The notes beneath the pieces were generated by a model. The model was not told the origin of the DNA. It saw nothing but the letters and a program-made list of their open reading frames with translations, and made no database searches. The position numbers and the translations under genes were made by a program. A stretch of DNA of 64,000 nucleotides from Caulobacter sp. BP25 (lineage in GTDB: Bacteria > Pseudomonadota > Alphaproteobacteria > Caulobacterales > Caulobacteraceae): the NCBI RefSeq assembly GCF_002737755.1, contig NZ_PEGH01000009.1:173655-237654 (forward strand). The letters run 5' to 3'. The stretch's first letter is position 1. Every line of letters begins with the position of its first letter. Shown piece after piece: positions 31,484-41,331 of the stretch.

Positions 31484-33911
31484 TGTCGGCATCCGCCTGA
31501 AGTCCGAAGGCAAGGCCGAGATCAAGCGCGACCTGCAGGAAGTCGGCCAGGCCGGCAAGGCGGCCGGTCAGGACGTGGTCACCGCCTTCGACCAGAGCGC
31601 GGTCGCCGCCGATCGCCAGAGCAAGGCGCTCGACCGCCAGATGGAGCGCTGGAAATCGCTGGCCAAGGCCGCGCGCGAGGCCCAGACCGCCGAGGAGCAA
31701 CAAGCCAAGTACAACGCCATCCTCGGCGTCGGCGGATCCTCGGGCAAGTCGGCGGCCACGTCGGCCGAGGCGTTCATGGGCGGGTCACTGACCAGGGCCG
31801 AGCGCGCCGGCCGGCTGAACCTGGCCCGGCAGGGCGCCGACGTGTTCACGACGGCCGCCATGGGCATGAACCCGGGCATGATCGCGATCCAGCAGGGGCC
31901 GCAGATCCTGGACGCGCTGGTGACGTCGGGAATTCGCCTGACGCCGGTCATGGTTGGCCTGGGCGGCGCCTTCACGGTGACCGCCGCGGCCGTAATTGCG
32001 GCCGGCGTGGCGCAGGATCAGTACGAGAAGAGCGTTCTCGGCGTCGAAGTCGCTACGCGCGGCCTGGGCGCCTCAGCGGGCATGACGGGCGATGCGGTTC
32101 TGCGCCAGGCGGACGCCGCCGCCGAAGCCGGCAGGATCTCGGCCGCGTCCGCACGCGAGTACGCGGCCGAGTACGTGGCGACCGGCAAGATCGGCCAGGG
32201 CGTGCTGCAGGATCTGGTCGCGATCACCCGCGACTATGCTGCCACAACCCGGCAAGACGCCGCTGGCGCTACCAAGGACCTCGGCCGGGCGTTCGCTGAT
32301 CCCGCCAAGGGCGCGGCCGACCTCAATGACAAGCTGCACTTCCTGCGCCAGAGCGAGCTCGAGCACATCGAGAACCTGGCCCGGGCGGGTCGCGAGGCCG
32401 AAGCCCAGGCCATCCTTGTCGACAAGCTCAAGGGCGCGTTGATCGACGCAGCGGACGCGACGACCGGCTGGGGGCGCGTCGCCGACGACCTCAAGCTGAA
32501 GTGGCTGGGCGTCTGGGACGCTGTCGGCAAGGCCGTCGATCGCATGGTGACGGGCGGCAACAGCGAAGCTCGCGTCGCCACCGCGCGCCAAACCATCAGA
32601 GACGCCGATGAGGCGCTGCGCAATGAACCCGCCTGGGCGCGCAATATTCCCGGATCCGCGGCGGCGGATTGGGCGCGCCGTCGTGCCGAAGCCCAGGCCC
32701 TGATCGATGCGGAATACAAGAAGTACGTGGCCGAGCAAGACCGTCTGCGGCAGGCGGCCCTGAGCGAGCGGGATCAGGACCGGCAAACGCTCATCGATCG
32801 TTACAATCCTAACGTCGGCAAGCTTCGCCAGCTTCGCGCCGACCGCGACAAGCTAACCAGGCTGGGCGTCAACGACGACGCAAGCAGGAAGGCGCTGAGC
32901 GACCTCAACGCCGAGATCAGCGCGCTGGAGAAGGGCTACAAGAGCGCCGCCGAGGCCGCAGCCGCTCTGGCCCGGGCAAACCGGACAGCCACGCGCGACG
33001 CCGCCAAGGAAGCGCGCGAAGCCGCCGAGGCCAAGCGCAAGGCCGACGACCTGGATCTGCGGCGCCTTCGCGGCCAGGTTACGATCGCCAAGGCGTCGGA
33101 AGACGAGTCGGCGATCGCATGGGCGGAAATCCAGCTTCGCCTTAAGGAAGAGATCGTCCAGCGCGAACGGGACGGCCTTTCCACCGCCGAAGCCCGCATC
33201 GAGGCCGAGCGTCAGGTCGGGGATGAGCTGAAAGCGCAGTACGCCGCCATTTTGCGGCAGAACTCCGACGCCGAGCTGGTCAAGGATAACTTCAAGACTG
33301 CAGAAGAGCGGATGGCGGAGGCCCTCAAGGGGGCTAACATCGAGCCGTTTACGGCGAAGACCGCGCTCTTCGAAAGTCTGACCACCTCGACGCGAGACGC
33401 CTTCCATGACGGCCTGATGGCCGGCAGCATGAACAGTAATTTCTTGGACGTTTTCACCCAGCGCTTAAAATACGCGGCGGCGAGCGCATTCGCCGACATC
33501 GCGACGACTGGGCTGTTTGGTAAGAAGGATGGGTCCGGAAAGGCTGGCCTGTTGTCGGCCGCCTTCAGCCTATTCCCCAAGCACGCGAAGGGCACGGACA
33601 ATGCGCCTGGTGGCTGGTCGATCGTTGGCGAAGAGGGCCCCGAGCTGATGAACCTTCGCGCCGGCGCTCGGGTCATCAGCGCGACGGACACGCGCCAGCT
33701 GCTGGATCGCGCGGGCCAGGCCGTCACCGCGCAGAGCAACTCCACGGTGCAGGTCAATTTCACCCACGCGCCGACGATCGACGCGCGCGGCGCCGGTCCG
33801 AACGAGGTCTCCCGCCTCGAGGCCCTGATGCAGCGTCAGCAGCGCGACCTGCCCGAACAGATCGTGGTGACGGTGCAGGACGCGCTGAACCGCCGGATGA
33901 TCAAGGTCTAG
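31470..33911 (+). CDS. Tail tape measure protein
   Basis: 813 residues. Long helical protein with heptads throughout, a hydrophobic segment (about residues 160-190) and a C-terminal KHAKGTDNAPGGWSIVGEEG motif typical of lambda H-type tape measures. Its length sets tail length, and it helps DNA enter the cell. It starts inside the end of the chaperone fusion gene, as usual. Confidence 0.93.
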   Translation: MTVRNVGIRLKSEGKAEIKRDLQEVGQAGKAAGQDVVTAFDQSAVAADRQSKALDRQMERWKSLAKAAREAQTAEEQQAKYNAILGVGGSSGKSAATSAEAFMGGSLTRAERAGRLNLARQGADVFTTAAMGMNPGMIAIQQGPQILDALVTSGIRLTPVMVGLGGAFTVTAAAVIAAGVAQDQYEKSVLGVEVATRGLGASAGMTGDAVLRQADAAAEAGRISAASAREYAAEYVATGKIGQGVLQDLVAITRDYAATTRQDAAGATKDLGRAFADPAKGAADLNDKLHFLRQSELEHIENLARAGREAEAQAILVDKLKGALIDAADATTGWGRVADDLKLKWLGVWDAVGKAVDRMVTGGNSEARVATARQTIRDADEALRNEPAWARNIPGSAAADWARRRAEAQALIDAEYKKYVAEQDRLRQAALSERDQDRQTLIDRYNPNVGKLRQLRADRDKLTRLGVNDDASRKALSDLNAEISALEKGYKSAAEAAAALARANRTATRDAAKEAREAAEAKRKADDLDLRRLRGQVTIAKASEDESAIAWAEIQLRLKEEIVQRERDGLSTAEARIEAERQVGDELKAQYAAILRQNSDAELVKDNFKTAEERMAEALKGANIEPFTAKTALFESLTTSTRDAFHDGLMAGSMNSNFLDVFTQRLKYAAASAFADIATTGLFGKKDGSGKAGLLSAAFSLFPKHAKGTDNAPGGWSIVGEEGPELMNLRAGARVISATDTRQLLDRAGQAVTAQSNSTVQVNFTHAPTIDARGAGPNEVSRLEALMQRQQRDLPEQIVVTVQDALNRRMIKV

Positions 33912-33917
33912 ACCGCC

Positions 33918-34601
33918 ATGGCGATCACCTTTCCCCGCGCCATGCCGGCGGCGTCGCCGGCGCGGCAGGCGTTCGAGATCAAGCGCGCCGACTTCCTGTC
34001 GCCTGAAGCCGGCGGCCGGCTGGGCGCGATCTCGAACGGCTTTCCGCTGTGGTACGCCAAATGGACGCTCGGCGCCGGCGGCCGGGCCAGCTCGGACGAA
34101 TGGCGCGCTTTCGTCGACAGCCTGCAGGGGCCCAAGCGCCTGCTGATCGGTCGCGACTACAGCCGGCCCTATCCGCTGGCCTATCAGGTCGGCGAGTTCG
34201 CCGGCCTCAGCCGCGCCGGTGGCGGCGCCTTCGACGGCGCGGCGACGTCCTGGGCGGCCAGCGTTTCGATCAATGGTCCCAACCTTGTGCAGCTGACCGG
34301 CCTTCCGGCCGGTTTCGTGCTGAGCATCGCGGACTATGTCGGCTTCCGCTGGACGACCGGCGGCGAGGCACGGCGCGCCATGGTCCGAACCATCGAGGGC
34401 GCCATGGCGAATGGCGCGGGCGTGTTGCAGGTCGCGATCGAGCCGGGCGTGCCCGAGGCCGTGCCCTCGAACGCCATCGCGCATCTGGACGAACCCGGTT
34501 GCCTGATGCGTCTGATCCCCAGCGAGACGCAGCTGGGTGACATGGACCGCACCCAGTCGATCAGTGGCGCGGTCGCCGCTCTGCAGGACATCCTCCCGTG
34601 A
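33918..34601 (+). CDS. Minor tail protein (227 aa)
   Basis: Beta-rich protein after the tape measure; WYAKWTLGAGGRASSDEWRA and GPKRLLIGRDYSRPYPLAY are typical of distal tail components. Likely role is the ring at the tail tip (lambda M/L region). It overlaps the next gene by 4 bp. Confidence 0.7.
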   Translation: MAITFPRAMPAASPARQAFEIKRADFLSPEAGGRLGAISNGFPLWYAKWTLGAGGRASSDEWRAFVDSLQGPKRLLIGRDYSRPYPLAYQVGEFAGLSRAGGGAFDGAATSWAASVSINGPNLVQLTGLPAGFVLSIADYVGFRWTTGGEARRAMVRTIEGAMANGAGVLQVAIEPGVPEAVPSNAIAHLDEPGCLMRLIPSETQLGDMDRTQSISGAVAALQDILP

Positions 34602-35218
34602 AGGTGTTCGGTCCCGAGGCCGACGCCGAGATCGCGGCCGGCCGCGCCATGAGCGTGGGCGCGGCCCTGATCGCCGGCGCGCCCAATCCCACGCGGATCT
34701 GGGGCGGCTATCATCCGATCACCGTCGCCGGCCAGATCTTCCAGCCGATCGGCGATCGCGGCCTGGTGCGCGCCTCGGGCGGCCAGCTGGGCGGCGCCGC
34801 CCAGGCCGTGACGCTCGAGCTGTCAGGCGTCGAGCCGGAGGTCCTGGCCATGCTGGACGCCGAGGCGCTGAAGAACGTCCCGGTGATCGTCTGGCGCTGG
34901 ATCTTCGACGCCAGCGGCCGAAACCTCCTGGCGACGCCGGTGTTCACGCGCGGCCGCCTGGACCAGATCATCATCGACGACGTCCCGGGCGGAACCTCCA
35001 AGATCAGCGCCAGCGTCGAGGGCGCGGCCAAGGGCCTGGGCCGCAGCCGCGGCCGCACGCGCAGCGACGCCGACCAGCGCCTCGACGATCCGGCCGACGC
35101 GGGCTTCTCGGCCGTCAGCTATGCCGGCGAGAAGATCATGTACTGGGGCGGCAAGCTGCCCAGCACCGTGGCGGCCGCCTCGGGCGGCGTTTCCCTGCTT
35201 TCGAACAAGTACGAGTGA
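34598..35218 (+). CDS. Minor tail protein (206 aa)
   Basis: Beta-rich with ITVAGQIFQPIGDRGLVRAS and a C-terminal GEKIMYWGGKLPS segment. It stands in the place of lambda L-like or DUF2163-like tail tip proteins, just before a small NlpC-like gene. The family name is not certain. Confidence 0.65.
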   Translation: MKVFGPEADAEIAAGRAMSVGAALIAGAPNPTRIWGGYHPITVAGQIFQPIGDRGLVRASGGQLGGAAQAVTLELSGVEPEVLAMLDAEALKNVPVIVWRWIFDASGRNLLATPVFTRGRLDQIIIDDVPGGTSKISASVEGAAKGLGRSRGRTRSDADQRLDDPADAGFSAVSYAGEKIMYWGGKLPSTVAAASGGVSLLSNKYE

Positions 35219-35229
35219 GGTCGCTTCCG

Positions 35230-35625
35230 ATGGTCCGCGACTACAACGCCCTCGTGGCGTACATCGCCGCGCGTATGCGAGCGCCGTTCGCATGGGGCGA
35301 AAACGACTGCGTCACCTTCGCCGCCGGCGCGGTCAAGGCGCAGACGGGGCGCGATCCGCTGGGCGCGATCGCGGCGCGCTGGACGACGGCGCGCGGGGCG
35401 GCCCTGGTGCTGCGCCGGCTGGGCGGGATGGAGGCGGCGGTCTCGTCGGTCCTCGCGCCCATCGCGCCGGCCATGGCCGCCCGAGGCGACGTGGCCGGCT
35501 GGATGGATCCACAGGGCCGCCTGCAGCTGGCGATCGTGGAAGGGTCCACGTTGGTGGGTCCGGGTGAGGCCGGCCTGGTTCGCTTGCCTCGCGCATCCAT
35601 GGTCAAGGCCTGGAGCGCCGCCTGA
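35230..35625 (+). CDS. NlpC/P60-like small tail protein (DUF6950-like)
   Basis: 131 residues. APFAWGENDCVTFAAGAVKA carries the Cys motif of papain-like cell wall hydrolases; a clear second His was not identified. In lambda the K gene holds this role in the tail tip. It includes one copy of the 17-bp palindrome (35276-35292). The stop overlaps the tail tip gene start. Confidence 0.8.
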   Translation: MVRDYNALVAYIAARMRAPFAWGENDCVTFAAGAVKAQTGRDPLGAIAARWTTARGAALVLRRLGGMEAAVSSVLAPIAPAMAARGDVAGWMDPQGRLQLAIVEGSTLVGPGEAGLVRLPRASMVKAWSAA

Positions 35626-38600
35626 TGGCGAAACGTTCGACCGTGCGTCGCTGGCTGGCCGGCCTCTTGGCCAGCACCGCGTTGGTGTTTGCGCCGGCGG
35701 TCGCGCACGCAGACCCGGTATCGGCTGCGGTTGTCAGCTTCGTTGGCTTCGTAACGGGAAGCGCCGCCGCGGCAGCTGCGGTCAGCACCTTCCTGACGAC
35801 CTTCGGCAGCATCATCTATTCGACCGCCGGCAGCTGGGCGCTGTCGAAACTCAGCAAGCCGAAGGGGGCGACGGCCTCTCAGGAGCGCCAAGCCCAGGTC
35901 ACGACCCTCTCGATCGGCGAAGTGCCGCGCGAGATGATCGTCGGCCAGGCCGCGACCGGCGGGTCGCTGGTCGATGGCTACTACTACGGCGGCGAGCACG
36001 GCACCGACTGGAACCTGTTCGTCATCGCCCTGGCGGACCATCCCTGTCACGACCTGGTGGGCTTCTACGTCGGCGACACCTTCGTGGAGTTCGGCGCCGA
36101 CGGCGACGTGCCTGGCTACAGCGGCCAGCTGAAGGTCTGGTGGCGTCCCGGAGAGGCCGACGACGCCGATTTCCCCGGCGAGATCTCCGGCCTGGGCCCC
36201 GCGACCGCGCCGGGCTCGCTGCGCGGCGTCGCCAAGGTGGCGGTCGCCTACAAGATCGACCCCGCCGACGCCAAGAACCCGGTGTGGACGTCGGGCCGGC
36301 CGACCTTCCTGTGGGTCGTCAAGGGCGCGCGCTGCTACGACCCGCGCAAGGACACGACCGTCCCTGGCGGCGCGGGCCTGCATCGCTGGAACGATCCGGC
36401 GAGCTGGGAATGGACCGCCAACGCCGAAATCTGCCGCTACGCGTTCCAGCGCGGCGCCTATGCCTTCAACCAGGTGGGCGATCCCACGAAGCTGCGCGTC
36501 GGGCGGGGCCTGTCGGAGTACGAGGCCCCGCCCGAGTGGGTGTTCGCCCCGGCGAACCTTTGCGATGAGCCCGTCGATATCGGCGATGGCAACGTCGAGC
36601 CGCGCTACCGCGTCGGCGGCGTCATCCGCGCCAACGAGAGCTTCGACAACGTCGAGCAGATGTTCGCCGACGCGATGGGCGGCTACATCATCCAGCCCGA
36701 GGGCGGCGTCGCGGTCGATCCTGGCCAGGCCAAGACGCCGGTCGCCGAGATCACCGACGACGACCTGGTGCTGGGCCAGCCGCTGCGCTTCACCCGGTTC
36801 CGGTCGGCCTCGGACCGCGTCAACACCGTCGTCGCGCGCTACATCGAACCGAGCCAGAAGTACAACGAGACCGTCGCCGGCGTCGCCCGCGACCAGGCCG
36901 ACATCGAGGCCGACGGCGGCCCTCTGGAAGAGACGCTCTCGCTTCCCCTGGTCAACTCCCGGACCCAGGCGCTACGCCTGGCCGAGATGCGCCGGCGCCA
37001 GCATCGCCTCGAGCGAACCGCCAGCATCACGCTAGGCCCGCGGTTCGCCCATCTCGAGGAGGGCGACTGGATCCAGTGGACGTCCCAGCGACACACCGGT
37101 GGCCAGCCTGTCGTCTTCCGCGTGACGGCCTACTCCCTCCCAGAGAGCTGGCAGAACACCCTGGCGCTGGAAGAGACCAGCTTCGACGTGTTCGGCTTTG
37201 GCGGCCTGCCGCTCACGATAGAGCCCCAAGAGCCGCAAATCCCGCCCGGCGCCCTGACCTTGTCGGGCGTGACCGCCTACGCCTTCCAGATGGAAGGCCA
37301 GGACCAGGAGCTGCTGCCGGCCGTAAACGTCGGCTGGACGACCCCCGTTGATCCGGCCGTGACGTCGATCCGCGCCGAGATCCGGCGCGCGGGCGAAACC
37401 GCGATCGCTCAAACGACGACCACGGCCGTGAACGACGGCGAGATGAACGTCACGAACGGCGTCCCGATCAATGCGCTGATCGAGGTCCGACTGGTGCCCC
37501 TGGGTGGGCCGGGCCGCGCGATCGTGCCCTCGGCATGGATTGAGCTAGTCTCGGGCAAGCTGCTGGCCAGCGAGTCCTTCTCGGTCCGGACCATCGGCGG
37601 CCTGACGCCGCAACAAGTTGTCGACGAGCTGCGCGCCTCGACCCAAGCCGCGTCCTCGCATTCCCAAGCGCTTCTGGAGCTGGCGCTGAACGCGCTCGAG
37701 GAGCGCGGCCAGCTGATCAGCGAGACCTATCACAACGGGGTCAAGGTCAAGCGCATCCTGATCGACGAAGATCAGGAGTGGGACGAAGGCGACAAGACCT
37801 TCTGGTCGCGCATGAACCTGATGGCCGTGCTGGCGCCTGACGGCAATTCGATGGTGATCAATCAGGACACCCTGATGTGGTCGCCGACCGAGAGCCTAGC
37901 CGAGCACGTCGAGGCGGTGCGGACGCAAATCGGCACGGACATCGCGGCGTTCAACACCCAGATCCGGACCTGGGTCAACTCGAACAGCGCCGCCGCGAGT
38001 TGGATCACCAGCCTTGAAGTGGCCTATGGGGGCAACTTCCAGGCGGCATTCGCGCAGACCGCGACGCTCGCCTCGAACTTGGGCGGCAAGTACAGCCTCG
38101 CCTTCAACGTCAATGGCCACGCCAGCGGGCTCTACCTCGCCAACAACGGAACGATCTCGTCGCTCATCTTTGTGTCATCGCAAATCGGCTTTTCGAACGG
38201 CGGTGGCGACATCGTCTATCCGCTGGCGATCGTCGGTGGCGTGGTCAAGGCGACGAACTTCGAGGCCGATCGCGTCCGCGCTCACAGCATCGTTGCCGAC
38301 AATATCGTCGGTGGCGAGATCACTGACTCGGTCGCGTCCGCGTCGGGCGACTACATCGGGCTTTCGGTCGGTGTGTGGAGCACCCTGCGAACGATCGACT
38401 ACTATAGTGAGGGTGGCCGACTAGATATCCGCACCCAGTCCACACTGAAAAGCGACAGCACCGACAGCTATTTCAGTGTCCGCGTCCTCATCGACGGCTT
38501 CGTGCAAGACGATTGGTCCACGCCTCTCGCCGGCGGCTATTTCGACCGGAAGAACTGGAACACAGACGCTACGCCGTCAGCCGGTTGGCGCACGATTCAG

Positions 38601-38687
38601 TTCCAAGCCAAGCTGGAGCCGGGCTCGGGCTCGGGCGGGTCGTTCAACCACCTGATGCGCATCACTGAACACAAGACGGAGACCTGA
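35625..38687 (+). CDS. Tail tip / host specificity protein (J-like)
   Basis: 1020 residues. After a hydrophobic N-terminus come the J-like core (PREMIVGQAATGGSLVDGYY to LEETSFDVFGFG), fibronectin-like strands (about 535-640), and a C-terminal part with a DUF1983-like collagen-tip pattern (about 640-890) and a beta domain. It baseplates the tail and contacts the receptor. The start looks like a Sec signal peptide (basic MAKRSTVRRW, hydrophobic stretch, AVAHAD), which is odd for a virion protein. Confidence 0.9.
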   Translation: MAKRSTVRRWLAGLLASTALVFAPAVAHADPVSAAVVSFVGFVTGSAAAAAAVSTFLTTFGSIIYSTAGSWALSKLSKPKGATASQERQAQVTTLSIGEVPREMIVGQAATGGSLVDGYYYGGEHGTDWNLFVIALADHPCHDLVGFYVGDTFVEFGADGDVPGYSGQLKVWWRPGEADDADFPGEISGLGPATAPGSLRGVAKVAVAYKIDPADAKNPVWTSGRPTFLWVVKGARCYDPRKDTTVPGGAGLHRWNDPASWEWTANAEICRYAFQRGAYAFNQVGDPTKLRVGRGLSEYEAPPEWVFAPANLCDEPVDIGDGNVEPRYRVGGVIRANESFDNVEQMFADAMGGYIIQPEGGVAVDPGQAKTPVAEITDDDLVLGQPLRFTRFRSASDRVNTVVARYIEPSQKYNETVAGVARDQADIEADGGPLEETLSLPLVNSRTQALRLAEMRRRQHRLERTASITLGPRFAHLEEGDWIQWTSQRHTGGQPVVFRVTAYSLPESWQNTLALEETSFDVFGFGGLPLTIEPQEPQIPPGALTLSGVTAYAFQMEGQDQELLPAVNVGWTTPVDPAVTSIRAEIRRAGETAIAQTTTTAVNDGEMNVTNGVPINALIEVRLVPLGGPGRAIVPSAWIELVSGKLLASESFSVRTIGGLTPQQVVDELRASTQAASSHSQALLELALNALEERGQLISETYHNGVKVKRILIDEDQEWDEGDKTFWSRMNLMAVLAPDGNSMVINQDTLMWSPTESLAEHVEAVRTQIGTDIAAFNTQIRTWVNSNSAAASWITSLEVAYGGNFQAAFAQTATLASNLGGKYSLAFNVNGHASGLYLANNGTISSLIFVSSQIGFSNGGGDIVYPLAIVGGVVKATNFEADRVRAHSIVADNIVGGEITDSVASASGDYIGLSVGVWSTLRTIDYYSEGGRLDIRTQSTLKSDSTDSYFSVRVLIDGFVQDDWSTPLAGGYFDRKNWNTDATPSAGWRTIQFQAKLEPGSGSGGSFNHLMRITEHKTET

Positions 38688-38689
38688 CC

Positions 38690-38920
38690 ATGGCTCGCGT
38701 CAAAGCCGTCTTCTATCGAGACGACACGCCGGTGGCGTTTTTCTCTGGGCCTTGGCAGGCGTTCGTTCGCAACCGGGACGCCGAGGGTCTGCCGTGGCGC
38801 TCGATGTACGGCACGCCCTGGGCCGCGATCGAGACCTATCGCGCTGCGCCAACCCTCGCCGAGTTCGACGCATGGGACGCCGAACACCCGGCCGCCGGCC
38901 CGCCTGAACCGCAAGCCTAA
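38690..38920 (+). CDS. Hypothetical tail-region protein (76 aa)
   Basis: Starts 3 bp after the tail tip stop. Contains FYRDDTPVAFFSGPWQAFV and a Pro-rich end. Probably a minor fibre or chaperone component; no family is recognised. Confidence 0.6.
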   Translation: MARVKAVFYRDDTPVAFFSGPWQAFVRNRDAEGLPWRSMYGTPWAAIETYRAAPTLAEFDAWDAEHPAAGPPEPQA

Positions 38921-38931
38921 GAGAACCCGAC

Positions 38932-39135
38932 ATGTCGACGAAGACCGCCGACGCCAGCGCCGAACAGGGCCTGGCGCTCGAAAAGCTGCGCTTGCTGGAA
39001 ACCTACTTCCAGACCCGCGAGCAGGAAGACGCGCTGCGCGAGTCCCGCTCGCAGATCGCCGGCCGCCTCAACCAGATCAGCGCCGAGCTGCGCGTGATCG
39101 ACGCCGGGCGCGCCGCGCCCAAGGGTGACGCCTGA
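38932..39135 (+). CDS. Small coiled-coil protein (67 aa)
   Basis: Almost entirely helical (LALEKLRLLETYFQTREQED, then SRSQIAGRLNQISAELRVID). Stop overlaps the fibre gene start. Perhaps a fibre assembly chaperone, judged only from position. Confidence 0.6.
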   Translation: MSTKTADASAEQGLALEKLRLLETYFQTREQEDALRESRSQIAGRLNQISAELRVIDAGRAAPKGDA

Positions 39136-41318
39136 TGTCCATCACGACGCAGACCCTCGCCGAGCGCTTGGCGACGCGCCTGGTGGATCAGGGCGTCGCG
39201 CTGGAAGACGCGACCGTCTTCGCCGAGGCCTTCGCGGGCGACCTGACCGAATGGCTGGGCGGCGAGGGCGCGGTCCCGGCCGCGCTGGCGTCGCGCGTCA
39301 CCGCGACGGCTGCTGCCTGGAACACCGACGTCATGCAGCGGCTGGACTGGTGGACCGGTCCGGCGGACGGCGGCCCGAACGGCGACGGTCTCTATCCGAT
39401 GATCAACGCGGCCGGCGTTGAGACCATGTTTCCCTCGTTGGCCAAGATCCTGGACAGCACCGCCAAGGGCAATCCTGGGTGGACCGCGAAGTCGAAGATT
39501 GAGCCCGACGGCGCGACGCGTGCAGTCGTCCGCATCCTCGATTGGGTCGGCGGTGAAGGCGCGAAGCCCGCTACGGGCTATATCGCGGAAGACGGCTCGC
39601 TCGTCGGATCGGCCGCCGCGGCTTACGACTTCTTCGGGCCGATCTCGACCACGCTGACGGGCCTGAAGGTTGGCGCCGAGGTGGCGAAATCAGGCGCCGA
39701 AACCGCGCGTGACTCCGCGCTGGTCGCGCAGACCAATCTAGAGACGTTGCGCGGCGTGGTCATCGGCATGGCCAATGTGCCGTCGGTTTTCGTCGGCGGG
39801 CAAGAGGTCCAGCCGACGGCGATGAGCTTCGACCTGTATGTCATCGAGGGCTATTACGTCGCCACTGCAAAGCCCTACCGTCCGATCGACCCGCTGACGG
39901 AAGTGGACGCGGCGGGCTCCATTCCCGCCCTGAAGTCCGCGACTTCGGCGCTCGTGAACTGCCCGACGATCATGATCGCGGGGCGAGAGGTTCAACCGAC
40001 CGAGCTGTCCTTCGACCTCTACGTCGTGCGCGGCAAGTACCTCGACACGGGTCTGACCTATGACCCGCTGAACCCGGTCGTGGTCAACGACGTGGTCGGT
40101 AACACGTCGGTGCTGCTGACAAAGACGACCGGCCTGGTGAATTGCCCGCCCGTCACCGTCGGCGGGCGGGAGGTTCAGCCGACGGAGCTGTCCTTCGACC
40201 TTTGTGTGGTGCGCGGCACCTATCTGGACACGGGCGAGGCCTATGACCCGTTGGCGCCCGTCGCGCCTCTGGATCCCGCCGCCCAGCGGGTGGTCGCGCT
40301 TAACTCGACCACTATCGACTGCCCGCCCGTCACCTTCGGCGGGCGGCTGCTGCAGCCTCTTGAGCTGAGCTTTGATCTCTACGTCCAGCGGGGCGTCTAC
40401 CTGGACACGGGCGAGTACTACGAGCCCTTCGGCGCCCAGGCGTCCGAGGGCGGCCTGGTTGTCATCCAGACGCCCACGAAGCTCCGCGTATTCCGCAAGG
40501 GCTCCAACCCGGCTTCCAACCACTTCATCGAGCATCAGTTCGAGAACGATCCTGATCCGAGCAAGAACTCCGATGTCTGGCGATTGAACGGCGACTGGGA
40601 CGTGGTGCGCGTCGGCGCCTTCGAGTTCACGCGCGTCCAGCAGATCACGAACCCCGGCGAGCGCGAGCGGGCCATTCAGGAACAGGGCGCGCTCGATTTC
40701 ATGGGCGGGAACGCGCACGGCAACGAGGAGAAGTTCGCGACCGCCATGGTCGTCGACGACATTCTCCACGACATCAATCAGACCCTGGCTTTCACCTGCG
40801 ACAAGCTTGAGTTCTTCCAGGCCTCGAAGCTCTACAAGGTCGGCAACCCGGACAAGTACACGCCGAAGGGCCCCGTCGCCGCCAACAGCTATTGCCGATG
40901 GATCTTCGAGCCCGCCGGCGTCGACGTATCGACCGAGCTGCAGTGGCAAATGTCGATGACGCTGGCGATCACCTATCTGGCCATGATGCCGGTCTGGCGT
41001 GTGTCTGAGACGGGCGCCCAGATCACGACGACTGGCATGAAGTCTCCGACCTGGGCTCTGGAGGACATCTCCACGTCGAGCCATCCAGGTACGCAAACCA
41101 AGGCGGCGATCATCAAGGCTTGGGGCTCGACCGGCTACGGCGTCCAAATGGAGATGCTCGACGGGTGGGATAAGCCCAACAGGCAGTCCCGGATCTCGAA
41201 CTCCGTCTCGCCCGCCTACAACAAGCTCTACTTCGACATCACGGGCTCTGGGTACGTGACCGCCGTCAACGAGGTCATGCGCGCCCGCTTCCGCTTCACC
41301 ATCAACACCACCAACTAG
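39135..41318 (+). CDS. Tail fibre / receptor-binding protein with four repeats
   Basis: 727 residues. After an N-terminal attachment part, four repeats of about 60 residues occur between residues 213 and 430, each reading roughly CPxVxxGGREVQPTELSFDL then YLDTG. The first copy is the most diverged. The C-terminal 290 residues are a separate beta-rich domain. The arrangement suggests a modular fibre with a terminal binding head. Confidence 0.8.
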   Translation: MSITTQTLAERLATRLVDQGVALEDATVFAEAFAGDLTEWLGGEGAVPAALASRVTATAAAWNTDVMQRLDWWTGPADGGPNGDGLYPMINAAGVETMFPSLAKILDSTAKGNPGWTAKSKIEPDGATRAVVRILDWVGGEGAKPATGYIAEDGSLVGSAAAAYDFFGPISTTLTGLKVGAEVAKSGAETARDSALVAQTNLETLRGVVIGMANVPSVFVGGQEVQPTAMSFDLYVIEGYYVATAKPYRPIDPLTEVDAAGSIPALKSATSALVNCPTIMIAGREVQPTELSFDLYVVRGKYLDTGLTYDPLNPVVVNDVVGNTSVLLTKTTGLVNCPPVTVGGREVQPTELSFDLCVVRGTYLDTGEAYDPLAPVAPLDPAAQRVVALNSTTIDCPPVTFGGRLLQPLELSFDLYVQRGVYLDTGEYYEPFGAQASEGGLVVIQTPTKLRVFRKGSNPASNHFIEHQFENDPDPSKNSDVWRLNGDWDVVRVGAFEFTRVQQITNPGERERAIQEQGALDFMGGNAHGNEEKFATAMVVDDILHDINQTLAFTCDKLEFFQASKLYKVGNPDKYTPKGPVAANSYCRWIFEPAGVDVSTELQWQMSMTLAITYLAMMPVWRVSETGAQITTTGMKSPTWALEDISTSSHPGTQTKAAIIKAWGSTGYGVQMEMLDGWDKPNRQSRISNSVSPAYNKLYFDITGSGYVTAVNEVMRARFRFTINTTN
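39773..40420 (+). repeat. Four about 180-bp coding repeats in the fibre gene
   Basis: Units start near 39773, 39957, 40139 and 40317. Copies 2-4 share long identical DNA (for example GAGCTGTCCTTCGACCT), copy 1 is more diverged, pointing to duplication with later drift. Confidence 0.75.
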
Positions 41319-41331
41319 AAGGTCGCGCTCC

